A stretch of DNA of 64,000 nt from Moraxella bovis (GTDB lineage Bacteria > Pseudomonadota > Gammaproteobacteria > Pseudomonadales > Moraxellaceae). Both the position numbers and the translations under genes were made by a program. The notes below the pieces were generated by a model, which made no database searches, was not told where the DNA came from, and worked only from the letters and a program-made list of their open reading frames with translations. Shown here piece by piece: positions 8,124 to 18,022 of this stretch (within the stretch, counting starts at the first letter, position 1; each line of letters starts with the position of its first letter). Location: contig NZ_MUXV01000014.1 in assembly GCF_002014975.1 (NCBI RefSeq), positions 3,191 through 67,190 of the forward strand, in the 5' to 3' direction.

Positions 8124-9350
8124 ATGTCAAAATCCCCTTCGGTCTTTGGCGGGGCGATGATTATCGCAGGCACCGCCATTGGGGCGGGCATGCTCGCCAA
8201 TCCTACCGCCACGGCAGGCGTGTGGTTCTCATGGTCGCTGTTGGTGTTCGCCTACACTTGGCTTTGTATGTACGCATCGGGTCTTATGATATTAGAAGCC
8301 AGCACTACATTCCCCCCGAGTGCCAACCTTGCAACCATCGTCAAATCCTTGCTCGGCAAAGGCTGGAACACCATCAATAGCCTATCGCTCGTCTTTGTGC
8401 TGTATATCCTGCTCTACGCCTACATCACCAGTGGCGGGGGTTTGACCGCCAATCATCTGTCTGCCTTGACAGGCACGGACATCGCCCCACGCCTAGGTTC
8501 GCTCATCATCAGCATACTGTTTGCGGTGTTTGTGTGGCTCTCAACTCGGGTCGTGGACAGAGTGGCAAGCGTACTGATGATTGGCATGATAGTCAGCTTT
8601 TTTATCTCCGCCTTTGGCATGATGTCATCGGTTAGTCTAGATACGCTCTTTGACACTCACGCCCCGACTGGCACGGCTTACACGCCCTACATCTGGGTGG
8701 CATTGTCCACGGTGCTTGTATCTTTTGGCTATCATATCGGCGTGCCAAGCATGGTCAAATACTTTGGGGGCGACACCGCCAAAGTCGCCAAATCGGTCTT
8801 GATAGGCACACTCATGGCACTCGGGTTTTATCTGCTGTGGCAAATGGTCGTCCAAGGCAACCTACCACGCACCGATTTTGCCCCCGTCATCGCCAAAGAT
8901 GGCGATGTGGCAACGCTACTAGGGGCGATTGGCAAATCGGGCTTTATCGGCACCATGTTGGGGGCATTTGCTTACATGGCATTGACCAGTTCCTTTTTGG
9001 GCGTAGCGTTGGGATTGTTTGACTTTTTGAGTGATTTTTTTGGGTTTGGCGATGACAAGACAGGGCGAGCCTATGCGGTGGCGGTGGTGTTCTTACCGCC
9101 TTTGGTGCTAAGTCTGATTGCACCATTTGGCTTTACAACCGCCATTGGCTTTGCAGGTCTTGCCTTGACCGTGTGGGGTGTCATCGTCCCTGCCCTACTT
9201 GCCAAGGCTCACCGCCAAAAGCACCCTGATAGCACCTACCGAGCCTTTGGCGGTCAGTTTATGATTTATTTTGTCATCGTCTTTGGCATAATAAACATCA
9301 TCGCCCAAATTGGCGGTTATTTGGGCATGGTACCAAGTTTTGGCGGATAG
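8124..9350 (+). CDS. Aromatic amino acid permease (HAAAP family, TyrP/Mtr-like)
   Basis: The 408-residue inner-membrane protein has about eleven hydrophobic segments. Its first helix carries the HAAAP signature GGAMIIAGTAIGAGMLANP. This family imports tyrosine, tryptophan or phenylalanine by proton symport, and TyrP, Mtr and TnaB share this length. A conserved segment near 190-215 (VALSTVLVSFGYHIGVPSMV) also fits. The exact substrate cannot be assigned. The gene stands alone, ends shortly before a bidirectional terminator at 9410-9437 and is convergent with mraY. Confidence 0.9.
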   Translation: MSKSPSVFGGAMIIAGTAIGAGMLANPTATAGVWFSWSLLVFAYTWLCMYASGLMILEASTTFPPSANLATIVKSLLGKGWNTINSLSLVFVLYILLYAYITSGGGLTANHLSALTGTDIAPRLGSLIISILFAVFVWLSTRVVDRVASVLMIGMIVSFFISAFGMMSSVSLDTLFDTHAPTGTAYTPYIWVALSTVLVSFGYHIGVPSMVKYFGGDTAKVAKSVLIGTLMALGFYLLWQMVVQGNLPRTDFAPVIAKDGDVATLLGAIGKSGFIGTMLGAFAYMALTSSFLGVALGLFDFLSDFFGFGDDKTGRAYAVAVVFLPPLVLSLIAPFGFTTAIGFAGLALTVWGVIVPALLAKAHRQKHPDSTYRAFGGQFMIYFVIVFGIINIIAQIGGYLGMVPSFGG

Positions 9351-9409
9351 ATTGGTAAAGTTAAATCAGACAAGGATGTTTGGTTTTAAAACAAAACTCA
9401 CACCCCACA

Positions 9410-9437
9410 AAAAGCCCCGCATCTCCGCAGGGCTTTT
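9410..9437. terminator. Terminator between the permease gene and mraY
   Basis: AAAAGCCCCGC pairs with GCAGGGCTTTT around a six-base loop, with T-rich sequence on the plus side and A-rich sequence on the other. It can serve both convergent genes. Confidence 0.8.
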
Positions 9438-9441
9438 GATT

Positions 9442-10551
9442 TTATCTTAATTTTAATGTCATGAGTGATAACACCACAAGGATAATACATACAATCCAAA
9501 AACGTATCACAACCTTAGTTTCTTTTAGCCCCATTTCTTCAAAATGGTGGTGCAAAGGTGCCATCAAAAAGACCCGTTTTTTACGCAGTTTGTACGAGCC
9601 GACTTGGATAATGACCGACAAAGCTTCCATGACAAAAATACCGCCCATCAGGATAAAGGCAATCTCCTGACGTGTCATCACCGCAATCGTGCCAAGCATA
9701 CCGCCTAGGCTCAACGCCCCCACATCGCCCATAAACACCTCGGCAGGGGCGGCGTTGTACCACAAAAAGCCCAAACACGCCCCAATCATGGACGCACACA
9801 CCACGACCACTTCGCTGTTATAAGCGATATACGGCACGGACAGATAGTTCGCCCATGCCACATGACCCGACACATAAGCAAACACCCCAAGCCCTGCCGA
9901 CACCAGCACCACAGGCAAGGCGACCAAGCCGTCCAAGCCGTCTGTTAAGTTGACTGCATTGGACGTACCATTAATGGCAAAATAGGTGAGCGTAATAAAG
10001 CCAAGCCCAAAGGGTATGGCAGACAAGGGAATGTACAGATTTTTAAAGGCAGGAATAAGCAAATCCTGCATAGCGTGCATGGTGGTGGGGTTTTGTTGTA
10101 AAGAGATATAGTAAAGCGACCCACCAGCGAGCAACGCTCCCACCGACAACCAAAAGTATTTCTTTTTGGCGACCAAGCCTTGGGGGTTTTTGTGCTTGAT
10201 TTTTAGCCAGTCATCACGCCAGCCGACCGCCCCAAAGATGACCATGACCGCCATCAAAATCCATACATAAGGGTTTGTCAAATTTGCCCACAGCAAAGTA
10301 GAAATCCCAATGGCAAACAAAATCAGCACACCACCCATCGTTGGCGTGCCTTGCTTGACAAGGTGCGTTTTTGGGCCGTCCGTGCGTACCGCTTGACCGT
10401 ATTTTAGGTTACGCAGGTAGGCGATGACAGGCTTGCCCGCCATAAGTACAATCGCCATGCTCGTCATGACCGCAAGCAAGCTCCTTAGCCCCAAAGACGC
10501 AATGGTCTGGCGATACAAAATGTCAAAATAATCAATGAGCCAATATAACAT
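9442..10551 (-). CDS. mraY: Phospho-N-acetylmuramoyl-pentapeptide transferase MraY
   Basis: MraY transfers phospho-MurNAc-pentapeptide from UDP to undecaprenyl phosphate, making lipid I at the inner membrane. The 369-residue product has about ten membrane segments. It carries the catalytic pair Asp113-Asp114 (GWRDDWLKI), the nucleotide loop [24 protein letters not shown] and the cytoplasmic HHHFEEMG motif. It is the last gene of the dcw block here and lies three bases downstream of murF. The usual continuation (murD, ftsW, murG, murC) is not downstream, so the dcw cluster is split. Confidence 0.97.
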   Translation of the reverse strand: MLYWLIDYFDILYRQTIASLGLRSLLAVMTSMAIVLMAGKPVIAYLRNLKYGQAVRTDGPKTHLVKQGTPTMGGVLILFAIGISTLLWANLTNPYVWILMAVMVIFGAVGWRDDWLKIKHKNPQGLVAKKKYFWLSVGALLAGGSLYYISLQQNPTTMHAMQDLLIPAFKNLYIPLSAIPFGLGFITLTYFAINGTSNAVNLTDGLDGLVALPVVLVSAGLGVFAYVSGHVAWANYLSVPYIAYNSEVVVVCASMIGACLGFLWYNAAPAEVFMGDVGALSLGGMLGTIAVMTRQEIAFILMGGIFVMEALSVIIQVGSYKLRKKRVFLMAPLHHHFEEMGLKETKVVIRFWIVCIILVVLSLMTLKLR

Positions 10552-10554
10552 CGT

Positions 10555-12066
10555 TTACTCGCTTACAGGTTGGGTTAAATCGTGAATCAAAGTTTCCATT
10601 GCCATAAATCTTGACCCTTTAAACAGCATTGCCCAATTTTCGCCAGTGTTAATCGTGGACAAAATTTCTTGGGTGACTTGGGATTTATCGTTAAAATGCA
10701 CGCAATTAATCCCTGCTTTTTGGGCGGGGTCAAAAGTGTTTTTCATCAATTTGCCAACACAAATCAGCTTATCCACACCAATTTCTCCAATTTGCTCGCC
10801 AAGCGACTGATGTTCGGCAACTGCGTCATCGCCCAATTCGCCAATGTCGCCAATGATCATTAAGGTTTTGTCATAAGCATTTTCATCAAGAAATTTTTGG
10901 GCATTTAGCACTTTCAACCCTGCAATCATCGCAGGGACATTGGCGTTATAAGTGTCGTCAATGATTAAGTGGTTGTTAAACGGTTTAAAATTTAAGCGAC
11001 CTTTGGCGGGTTTGGCGTTGTTTAAGCCGTTTACGATTAACTCCAAATCCAGCCCCAACGCAAGCGAACACGCCACCGCCGACAAAGCATTTGCCACATT
11101 ATGCTCGCCTGCAAAAGGGAGCAAAACTTCGCCTTCGTCAAATTCGTCCACCGCCAAATTTACCACCAAATTAAAACCAACCTTGTCCGCCAAGACCTCC
11201 ACATCGTCAGCAAAGACATCGCCCATTACCTGTACAAAGTCTAATTTGTCAAGCTCGGCTTGCTCAGCTTCACTTAGTTTGGAAAAATCCATCGCTTCAC
11301 GAGGTGGGACATTTTTTTCGCCTGTGGTTAAAATTTGAGCGGTAAATTTGCCGGCTTCATTTGCTAAAATTTCAAAAAATTCATCGCCATAAGGTAGCAC
11401 CGCCACGCCATTTTCATTTAACCCTTGAAAAATCTCGGCTTTGGTTTTGGCAATGTTTTCCCGACCGCCAAACTCGCCCAAATGGGCCGTACCAATGTTA
11501 AGCACGCACGCAACATCAGGCGACACAAGGCGTGTGGTATAAGCAATTTCACCAATATGGTTCGCCCCAAGCTCCATCACGGCAAATTGATGTTCGTCGC
11601 ACAATTCTAATAACATCATCGGCACGCCCAAATCGTTGTTCAAATTCCCCCTTGTAATCAAGGTGGGGGCGAGTTGATTTAGGATACTGCCCAGCATTTC
11701 TTTGGTGGTGGTCTTGCCAGACGAGCCTGTCAGGGCAATCACAGTAAGATTGGGGTGAACATCACGGCGGTATTTGCCTAAAAGCCCGAGTGCCTTTTTG
11801 CTGTCGCCTGTGATAAGCTGGGGCAAGTCGCTTTCTACTTTTTCATTGACAATCGCCAGTACCGCCCCTTTTTCAAGAGCGGCATTCACAAATTCGTGTC
11901 CGTCAAAATTATCGCCTTTAATTGCCAAAAAAATATCGCCTGCGTTTATCGTGCGAGTGTCGGTGGTAATTTTGGTGCTTTGGGCGGTAAACGCACCGTA
12001 CCAAGTGGGGGTTAATTCGCTTAAAGCGGTATTTAAATTGTCAAATTGCCAGATATAGGGGGTCAT
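10555..12066 (-). CDS. murF: UDP-MurNAc-tripeptide:D-Ala-D-Ala ligase MurF
   Basis: MurF adds D-alanyl-D-alanine to the UDP-MurNAc tripeptide in the cytoplasm. The 503-residue protein has the N-terminal Mur domain, the ATP loop GSSGKTTTKEM at about 113-123, and ITRGNLNNDLGVPMMLL. The C-terminal domain has DDTYNANVPAM and IGDIGELG. It is somewhat longer than the common 450-470 residues because of an acidic insert at roughly residues 245-285 that includes EKNVPPREAMDFSKLSEAEQ. It is followed after three bases by mraY and preceded by two small unrecognised genes instead of directly by murE. Confidence 0.96.
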   Translation of the reverse strand: MTPYIWQFDNLNTALSELTPTWYGAFTAQSTKITTDTRTINAGDIFLAIKGDNFDGHEFVNAALEKGAVLAIVNEKVESDLPQLITGDSKKALGLLGKYRRDVHPNLTVIALTGSSGKTTTKEMLGSILNQLAPTLITRGNLNNDLGVPMMLLELCDEHQFAVMELGANHIGEIAYTTRLVSPDVACVLNIGTAHLGEFGGRENIAKTKAEIFQGLNENGVAVLPYGDEFFEILANEAGKFTAQILTTGEKNVPPREAMDFSKLSEAEQAELDKLDFVQVMGDVFADDVEVLADKVGFNLVVNLAVDEFDEGEVLLPFAGEHNVANALSAVACSLALGLDLELIVNGLNNAKPAKGRLNFKPFNNHLIIDDTYNANVPAMIAGLKVLNAQKFLDENAYDKTLMIIGDIGELGDDAVAEHQSLGEQIGEIGVDKLICVGKLMKNTFDPAQKAGINCVHFNDKSQVTQEILSTINTGENWAMLFKGSRFMAMETLIHDLTQPVSE

Positions 12067-12113
12067 TTTGTTGCCTTTGGTTTTAGATTGTTTGGTTATT
12101 ACAATAACGCCTT

Positions 12114-12554
12114 TTATAACTTGTTTATAAAATTTATCACAGGTTTTGTCATATCACAATGATAAATTTCTTGATTGTCAGTTTCTTTATCAATGATTGT
12201 TTCTTTAACAAAAGCAGTTTTCTTATCGCCAACAGTCAAATACTCTATGTTATAACTAATATTATCATATACAAATAAAATGGTTTCTTGATAAATTTTA
12301 TTGCCATTCTCATCTGTTAAATACTGCTTATTGGTTTTTATATCAGACTTGGGAATAAAAAAAGTATGCCCAAGCCCAATACTTGACATCTCATAGGCAA
12401 ATAATCGTTCCCCATCTTCCAAAGCGTGATACTCTTTTGGCAAATCTTTAAAGCTAATTTCAGTATTTTCCGTATCCGTACAAGCAAAATAAGTTTGAGC
12501 AAAGGCATTTTGACTTACCATTATTGCCATAAGAGTGCATAACCATTTTTTCAT
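12114..12554 (-). CDS. Small secreted protein of unknown function, inserted between murE and murF
   Basis: The ATG at 12554 overlaps the previous gene's stop as TGATG and opens a 146-residue protein with a clear signal peptide (MKKWLCTLMAIMVSQNAFA, cleavage probably before QTYFACTD). A Cys is present early in the mature chain (YFACTD) and another near the end (IYHCDM), possibly forming a disulfide in the periplasm. The mature part is polar and AT-rich in sequence. No family is recognised. The tight coupling to the upstream 124-residue gene suggests that the two act together. Confidence 0.7.
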   Translation of the reverse strand: MKKWLCTLMAIMVSQNAFAQTYFACTDTENTEISFKDLPKEYHALEDGERLFAYEMSSIGLGHTFFIPKSDIKTNKQYLTDENGNKIYQETILFVYDNISYNIEYLTVGDKKTAFVKETIIDKETDNQEIYHCDMTKPVINFINKL

Positions 12555-12928
12555 CAATTAATCCCAATATTTAAAAAGTGATTTTCTTGCCAAACTTGCC
12601 AATTAGGATTATTTAACTTTTTATGAATGACTTTGGCAATAATGGTTAAATAAAATAGTCGTTCATTTTCATCATCAAATAAGCCTTCATTTTTTAATTG
12701 CTTATCAGGCGGAAAATGACAATCAGTATCGTGCGTATTCCACCAAATTTCAGTATTATCAGGATTAGCAACTTTTAATTCGCCGTGCCTTAGTCTGACA
12801 TAGGCAACTTTTTTATCATCATAAAAAACATCGTAACTTTCTGGAAAAGCGTGGCAAGTCAGTTTAAAGAATAAGCCATCAATTATGCAATCTTGTTGTC
12901 CTGTGTCAAACATTTTTACATCGCTCAT
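12554..12928 (-). CDS. Small protein of unknown function coupled to murE
   Basis: The 124-residue product has no signal peptide or membrane segment and looks like a compact beta-rich cytoplasmic domain (FFKLTCHAFPESYDVFYDDK, then VAYVRLRHGELKVANPD, then TEIWWNTHDTDCHFPPDKQL). Its ATG overlaps the TGA of murE as ATGA, so it is translationally coupled to a cell wall enzyme. It overlaps the next, secreted, gene by one base. Both genes are more AT-rich than their mur neighbours, which suggests later insertion into the operon. The pair could be an effector and immunity set, but nothing in the sequence proves this. Confidence 0.7.
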   Translation of the reverse strand: MSDVKMFDTGQQDCIIDGLFFKLTCHAFPESYDVFYDDKKVAYVRLRHGELKVANPDNTEIWWNTHDTDCHFPPDKQLKNEGLFDDENERLFYLTIIAKVIHKKLNNPNWQVWQENHFLNIGIN

Positions 12929-14436
12929 TTGCCAAACTTCCCAATCATCTCCCCCACCACCACTCTATCATCAAAGGCATACCGCACGCCCTTAATCTCT
13001 TGATAAGTCTCGTGCCCCTTACCCAAAATCGCCACAATGTCATTCTCGCCTGCCAGTTTGACCGCAAGCTCAATCGCAAGTTTGCGGTCAGGCTCAATTT
13101 CAATTTTATAATGACTTTCGCAGTCCAAGCCTTCTTGCATATCCTTTAAAATCTCGTTTGGATTTTCACTTCTCGGGTTATCGGCGGTCAAAATCACTTT
13201 ATCGGCAAATTTTAGGGCGGATTTGGTCATCAAAGGTCGCTTGCCCTTATCCCTGTCGCCCCCACAGCCAAGCACCGCAAACAGCGTCCCAGCACAATGC
13301 GTGCGTAGGCTTGACAGCACCTGCTCCACCGCATCAGGGGTGTGGGCATAATCCACGATAAACGAACCACGCTCGGACGGCACTTGCTCCATACGTCCTC
13401 TTGCCCCTTTTAAGTGTTTGATATTATTGACAATTTCATCAAAACTTACATTCATGGCAAGGCTTGCCCCAATGCTTGCCAATAGGTTTGCCACGTTAAA
13501 CAAGCCCAAAAGTGGACTTTTTACCGTCATCTCACCTTGTGGGGTTTGGATAACCAATTCCACCCCATTTAGACTTGGGCTGATTTGTTTGGCAAAAAAG
13601 TCCGCCTTGGGATTTTTGGTGCTGTACGTCCAAATGGTAAGCTCCGACTGTTTGGCTTGACGGATAAAGATTTCACTAAATTCATCATCGGCATTGATAA
13701 TGGCATGGGTCAGCGTGGGAAATAACGCCTTATCAAAGAGCCGTGCCTTCGCCCCTGCATAGTCGTCCATATCGGCATGATAATCCAAATGGTCTCGGGA
13801 AAGGTTGGAATACACCGCCACCGTGATTGGCGCGCCTTGCAAGCGGTGCTGATGGAGTCCATGACTGCTCGCTTCTAGGGCAATACATTCCACGTCCGCT
13901 TTGGCATAGTCATAAATGGCGTGTTGCAGAGCGACCACTTCTAGCGTGGTATGGGTGCTTGGGGCTAGGTTTGGCAAAATGCCGTTGCCTGCCGTTCCCA
14001 TGACGGCAGTTTTGTGATTGGCAAGGGATAACAGCTGGGCGGTAAGCTGACTAATGGTGGTCTTGCCGTTGGTGCCTGTAACTGCCACGACTTTTGGCAA
14101 AGCTGCCGCCCCTGTTTTTTGCAGATATGCCTTGACCAAATCGCCCAAAATCAGGCGTAAATTGGCAATATGCACAATCGGCATTTTAGCATTATCCACA
14201 CCCATGTCGGACGCACTTATCTCGGACAGCACCGCTTGGCTATTGATACTATCAATATAGCCTTTTGCCTTGGATTTGATGTCAGGATTGACCGACAACA
14301 ACACAAAAATCTCGCCACCTGCCATCTTGCGACTGTCCGACACAAAGCCTGTGATTGGCAAATCCTTGATACGCCCCCAATCCACATCAGACACATGGGA
14401 CTGTAAAATATCGGCAAAATCGTTGAATGTTGTCAT
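12925..14436 (-). CDS. murE: UDP-MurNAc-L-Ala-D-Glu:meso-diaminopimelate ligase MurE
   Basis: MurE adds meso-diaminopimelate to UDP-MurNAc-L-Ala-D-Glu in the cytoplasm. The 503-residue product has the ATP loop GTNGKTTISQL at 121-131, the carbamylated-lysine region SNLSRDHLDYHADMDDYAGA, and the C-terminal DNPR motif (TADNPRSENPNEI) that marks specificity for meso-diaminopimelate over lysine. It ends with ILGKGHETYQ. It sits 43 bases downstream of ftsI. The stop overlaps the start of a small unknown gene, where in most relatives murF would follow. Confidence 0.96.
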   Translation of the reverse strand: MTTFNDFADILQSHVSDVDWGRIKDLPITGFVSDSRKMAGGEIFVLLSVNPDIKSKAKGYIDSINSQAVLSEISASDMGVDNAKMPIVHIANLRLILGDLVKAYLQKTGAAALPKVVAVTGTNGKTTISQLTAQLLSLANHKTAVMGTAGNGILPNLAPSTHTTLEVVALQHAIYDYAKADVECIALEASSHGLHQHRLQGAPITVAVYSNLSRDHLDYHADMDDYAGAKARLFDKALFPTLTHAIINADDEFSEIFIRQAKQSELTIWTYSTKNPKADFFAKQISPSLNGVELVIQTPQGEMTVKSPLLGLFNVANLLASIGASLAMNVSFDEIVNNIKHLKGARGRMEQVPSERGSFIVDYAHTPDAVEQVLSSLRTHCAGTLFAVLGCGGDRDKGKRPLMTKSALKFADKVILTADNPRSENPNEILKDMQEGLDCESHYKIEIEPDRKLAIELAVKLAGENDIVAILGKGHETYQEIKGVRYAFDDRVVVGEMIGKFGK

Positions 14437-14478
14437 AAAAAATCCTTCTTAAAAATAAAAATAAAATGGTAAAACAGC

Positions 14479-16536
14479 TTACTGGTTTGTATCTAGTGGT
14501 TTGTCAAATGGCACGTTATAAATTCTAAGTGTCTCTTTCATCACCTTGGCGAACACAGGGGCGACGGTTTGTCCAGCGTACTTGCCCTGTCTTGGGTCTT
14601 CTGCCAAAATCACCACCACAAAACGGGGACTGGTCGCAGGAGCGAACCCTGCAAAGACGTTGCGGTATTGGTCGGTATAATAACCGCCTGCTGGATTGGT
14701 GCGACGTGACGTGCCTGTCTTGCCTGCCACATAGTAGCCATCAATGGCAGCCGCTGTCCCCGTACCGCCTTTTTCGGTCACGCTAATCATCATGTTGGTG
14801 ATGTCTTTGGCGTGTTGCTCGCTAATGACCTGCTCTGGGGCAGGGACGGATTCTTCTTTAACCAGTCTTAGATGATTCATCTTGCCCCCATTGGCAAGTG
14901 CCGCATACGCCCCTGCAATCTGAGCCAGCGTGACCGACTGCCCGTAGCCGTATGCCAGCGTGGCACGACGAGTGACATCTTTGGCGGTCGGGGTGTGTAG
15001 CACGCCTGCCGACTCAGCAGGTAGGTTCAAAGCCGTCTTTTGCCCAAAGCCGAACTTTCTTTGCATGTTCACGATGGCGTCAGGGGGCAAATCTAGGGCG
15101 ATTTTGGCGGATGCGACATTAGATGACTTTTGGATGAGCTTCCCCATGGTAATCGCTCCATAGCGACCGCCATCACGAATGCTATACCCACCAAGTCTCA
15201 TGCTACCTGCCCCTGTGTCAATGAGTGTTCGGGTGCTATACCGCCCCGACTCCAAGGCGGCCGCCACCGTCAAAGGCTTGACCACCGACCCCGGTTCAAA
15301 GGTGTCCAGCACAGGGCGGTTCCGCTCGCTTGCCCCGTGTCTTTTTGACAAATCATTCGGGTTAAAAGACGGCCACGACCCCATGGCAAGCACGTTACCT
15401 GTTTGCACATCGACAATCATGCCCGAGCTTGACCGTGCCGACTGCACCCGTCCAAGCTCTTCTAGCTCTTTGTACAAAATATACTGCAACCGTGAATCTA
15501 TGGTCAGATGAATGTCCTGCCCTGCCATCATGGGCGAGAGTTCTTTGATGTCGCCGATACTGCCCTGCACCGCTCGCAGGCTTAGCACTTGACCGTTTTG
15601 TCCTGTCAGCTGTTTGTCGTATTTAGCTTCTATGCCTGCTCGCCCCCCATAGACAGGCGGGTCATCTTGGGAGTAGCCCATATAGCCCAATATCTGTGCC
15701 ATGATTTCAGGTTGTAGATAGTAGCGTTTCTCGCTCGTCTCTCTAAACACACCCTTAAAGCCCAGCATGGTGACTCGCTGAGCCACCTCAGGGGCGACTC
15801 GGTTAAGTAGCACCAGTCGTTTAGACCCCGTCCCCGATGGCAGGGCTTGTTTGATGGCTTCTGGATCATCCAAATCCACCGCCCCATTTAGATGTACTGC
15901 TTGTTCTAATGTTTCACGTGAAACACCACTGGCAGTCGCCAGCGTTTCTAGATTCATCTCATCAAGCTCTTGCACCAGCTTTTGGCGACGCTCTTCGCTT
16001 TTGGTATTTTTGATTTTCTTTTGCAAATCATAATACGCCAAAGCATAGTCATAAGGACTAAAAATCACCGTGGTTAAAGGGGCATTGGCAGCAAGAGGAG
16101 CTCCGTTGGTATCATAGATGTTGCCACGATGGGCAGTGATGGTTCGCTTACTGGTGATGAGTTTGTCGCCTTGGCTGATGTAGTAGTCGGCATTGGCGAT
16201 TTGAAGCCAATAAGCACGAGCAAAGAGTGCCGAAAAGCACACCGCCATCACCGCCCAAACTATCTTATAACGCCCCACATCTTGAAGTCCGCCCAACAGC
16301 GAGACACCCGAGTTTTTTTTGCGTTTGCGTGTTTTTTTCAGAGGGTTTTGGGCTGACTCTTGAGTGTCAGGCGTGCGTTTGGTGGCATGGCTTTTGTCCA
16401 GCTTTTTGCTCAGACTGCCGATTTTGCTTAGTTTCTCGCCAATATCACTCTTGGGGGACGTGCTTGTCTTTTGCCCTGAGCGGTTTTGGTTTTTTGGGTG
16501 TTTGAGCTGTTTTGGGGTTTGGTCGTTTTTACTCAT
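14479..16536 (-). CDS. ftsI: Septal peptidoglycan transpeptidase FtsI (PBP3)
   Basis: FtsI crosslinks septal peptidoglycan in the divisome. The 685-residue product has a long basic cytoplasmic N terminus (about 90 residues rich in Lys, Thr and Ser) before a single membrane anchor at roughly 92-112. The pedestal domain then begins with RTITAHRGNIYDTNGAPLA. The transpeptidase motifs are all present: Ser417-X-X-Lys420 (EPGSVVKP), SSN at 471-473 and KTG at 606-608. The N-terminal tail is longer than in E. coli PBP3. The start overlaps the end of ftsL by eight bases. Confidence 0.96.
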   Translation of the reverse strand: MSKNDQTPKQLKHPKNQNRSGQKTSTSPKSDIGEKLSKIGSLSKKLDKSHATKRTPDTQESAQNPLKKTRKRKKNSGVSLLGGLQDVGRYKIVWAVMAVCFSALFARAYWLQIANADYYISQGDKLITSKRTITAHRGNIYDTNGAPLAANAPLTTVIFSPYDYALAYYDLQKKIKNTKSEERRQKLVQELDEMNLETLATASGVSRETLEQAVHLNGAVDLDDPEAIKQALPSGTGSKRLVLLNRVAPEVAQRVTMLGFKGVFRETSEKRYYLQPEIMAQILGYMGYSQDDPPVYGGRAGIEAKYDKQLTGQNGQVLSLRAVQGSIGDIKELSPMMAGQDIHLTIDSRLQYILYKELEELGRVQSARSSSGMIVDVQTGNVLAMGSWPSFNPNDLSKRHGASERNRPVLDTFEPGSVVKPLTVAAALESGRYSTRTLIDTGAGSMRLGGYSIRDGGRYGAITMGKLIQKSSNVASAKIALDLPPDAIVNMQRKFGFGQKTALNLPAESAGVLHTPTAKDVTRRATLAYGYGQSVTLAQIAGAYAALANGGKMNHLRLVKEESVPAPEQVISEQHAKDITNMMISVTEKGGTGTAAAIDGYYVAGKTGTSRRTNPAGGYYTDQYRNVFAGFAPATSPRFVVVILAEDPRQGKYAGQTVAPVFAKVMKETLRIYNVPFDKPLDTNQ

Positions 16537-16909
16537 GAGACACCCCCGTATTGTCTAGATTGCCCAAATTACCAAGCTCGTCCCATTCGTCTTGATTTAT
16601 CTGCTCTTTTTTGGTTGGATAATGCATGCCAAGCTCGCCCACCGCACGTCTTGCCACTTGTGGGGTTGCACTAAATGTCTGCTGTTCGATGAGCAGGCGA
16701 CTCTCTTCGACTTGCATGTTCACCAGTTGCTGTCTTAGGCGGGTAAGTTCTTGATAGGTCTGATGGCGTTTTTGGGTTTGTGTGGCTATCATCACCCCTG
16801 TGATGAGAATCCCAAGCAGTAATCCGGCAACAATCAGCCGATACAACCCCACCAAGCTCATCGGCTCGGTCGTGTATTCATGTAAGTCGCTGTCAGTGCT
16901 TGGATTCAT
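16529..16909 (-). CDS. ftsL: Cell division protein FtsL
   Basis: The assigned ATG at 16909 gives a 126-residue bitopic protein with an acidic N terminus, one membrane helix (LYRLIVAGLLLGILITGVMI) and a periplasmic coiled coil (QTYQELTRLRQQLVNMQVEE). The end HYPTKKEQIN is typical of FtsL. The frame is open to a TTG at 16975 just after rsmH, but no ribosome binding site is clear at either start. Assignment rests mainly on topology and position between rsmH and ftsI, since FtsL sequences diverge strongly. Confidence 0.88.
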   Translation of the reverse strand: MNPSTDSDLHEYTTEPMSLVGLYRLIVAGLLLGILITGVMIATQTQKRHQTYQELTRLRQQLVNMQVEESRLLIEQQTFSATPQVARRAVGELGMHYPTKKEQINQDEWDELGNLGNLDNTGVSHE

Positions 16910-16984
16910 GGGTTGTGATTTATAATGGTTTAAATGATAAATTAAATGGGGCAAATCATGGCGATAATGAATCAATTGGATAGG

Positions 16985-17965
16985 TCAATTGAATGATTCA
17001 AATGCCGTCTGATTTCGCCTTGCCCCACGCAAATAGGCACTTCTGGCTCGCACGTTGGCACGCACCTCATCATCGCTTGGGGTAATGCGATAGGGTTTAT
17101 CAAAATATTTGGGACGTTTTGGCGGTATGGGTAGTTTATCATCGCCTTCATGTCGCCCTTTGCTGTGATTATTTAAAAACTGCTTGATAATACGGTCTTC
17201 TAATGAGTGAAAACTAATGACGGCCAGCTGTCCGCCTGATTTTAGGGCGGTTAGGGTCTGATTTAAAAAATCCTTGACATCGCCAAGCTCATTATTGATA
17301 AATATCCGCATGGCTTGAAAACTCTGGGTGGCAGGGTGCTTGCCTTTTTGCCAAGCAGGGTGAGCCTCTTTGATGGTCTCGGCAAGCTCTAACGTAGAAT
17401 CATAATTTTCCATCGCCTTAATCGCACGGGCGATTCTACGGCTATGACGCTCCTCGCCATAGTCATATAGCACGTTTGCCAACGTCTCTTCGTCCACGAC
17501 TTCGAGCCACTGCCCCACGCTTTGCCCACGGCTCGTGTCCATTCTCATATCCACCACCCCATCTTTCATAAAGCTAAATCCCCGAGCACCGTCATCAAGC
17601 TGTGGACTAGACACACCCAAATCCGCCATGATGCCGTCCACTTGACTCATGCCAAGTTTTGCTAGGCTTTCATTAAGACTGGCAAAACTGTCATGCACCA
17701 CCACCACACGGCTGTCGGTTTTGGCAAGCTCGTCTGCTACCACTATCGCCTGTGGGTCTTTGTCAAACACGATGAGCGTGCTATCAGCGGTTAAATAATC
17801 AAGCAATAGCCGACTGTGTCCGCCCCGTCCAAAGGTTGCGTCCACATACACGCCTGTCTGTGGCGACACACCCAACAAATCAGACACACCAAGCACGCCT
17901 GCTACCGTCTCGTGTAACAAGACAGTCTCATGAATCAAGGCAGGTGTGCGGTCGGTTGTGGTCAT
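16985..17965 (-). CDS. rsmH: 16S rRNA m4C1402 N4-methyltransferase RsmH
   Basis: RsmH methylates N4 of C1402 in the 16S rRNA decoding centre using S-adenosylmethionine. The 326-residue product has the start HETVLLHETVAGVL, the SAM loop VYVDATFGRGGHSRLLL, ADLGVSSPQLDDGARGFSF, and the late FHSLEDRIIKQFL and ARSAYLRGARR blocks. It opens the dcw block. The mraZ gene that usually precedes it is not found; a FKBP lipoprotein gene lies upstream instead. Confidence 0.97.
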   Translation of the reverse strand: MTTTDRTPALIHETVLLHETVAGVLGVSDLLGVSPQTGVYVDATFGRGGHSRLLLDYLTADSTLIVFDKDPQAIVVADELAKTDSRVVVVHDSFASLNESLAKLGMSQVDGIMADLGVSSPQLDDGARGFSFMKDGVVDMRMDTSRGQSVGQWLEVVDEETLANVLYDYGEERHSRRIARAIKAMENYDSTLELAETIKEAHPAWQKGKHPATQSFQAMRIFINNELGDVKDFLNQTLTALKSGGQLAVISFHSLEDRIIKQFLNNHSKGRHEGDDKLPIPPKRPKYFDKPYRITPSDDEVRANVRARSAYLRGARRNQTAFESFN

Positions 17966-18022
17966 GATAATTGGTTTGGATGTGTTTGGGTATTTGGTTT
18001 AAAATCAGTCTGATAAAAACAA

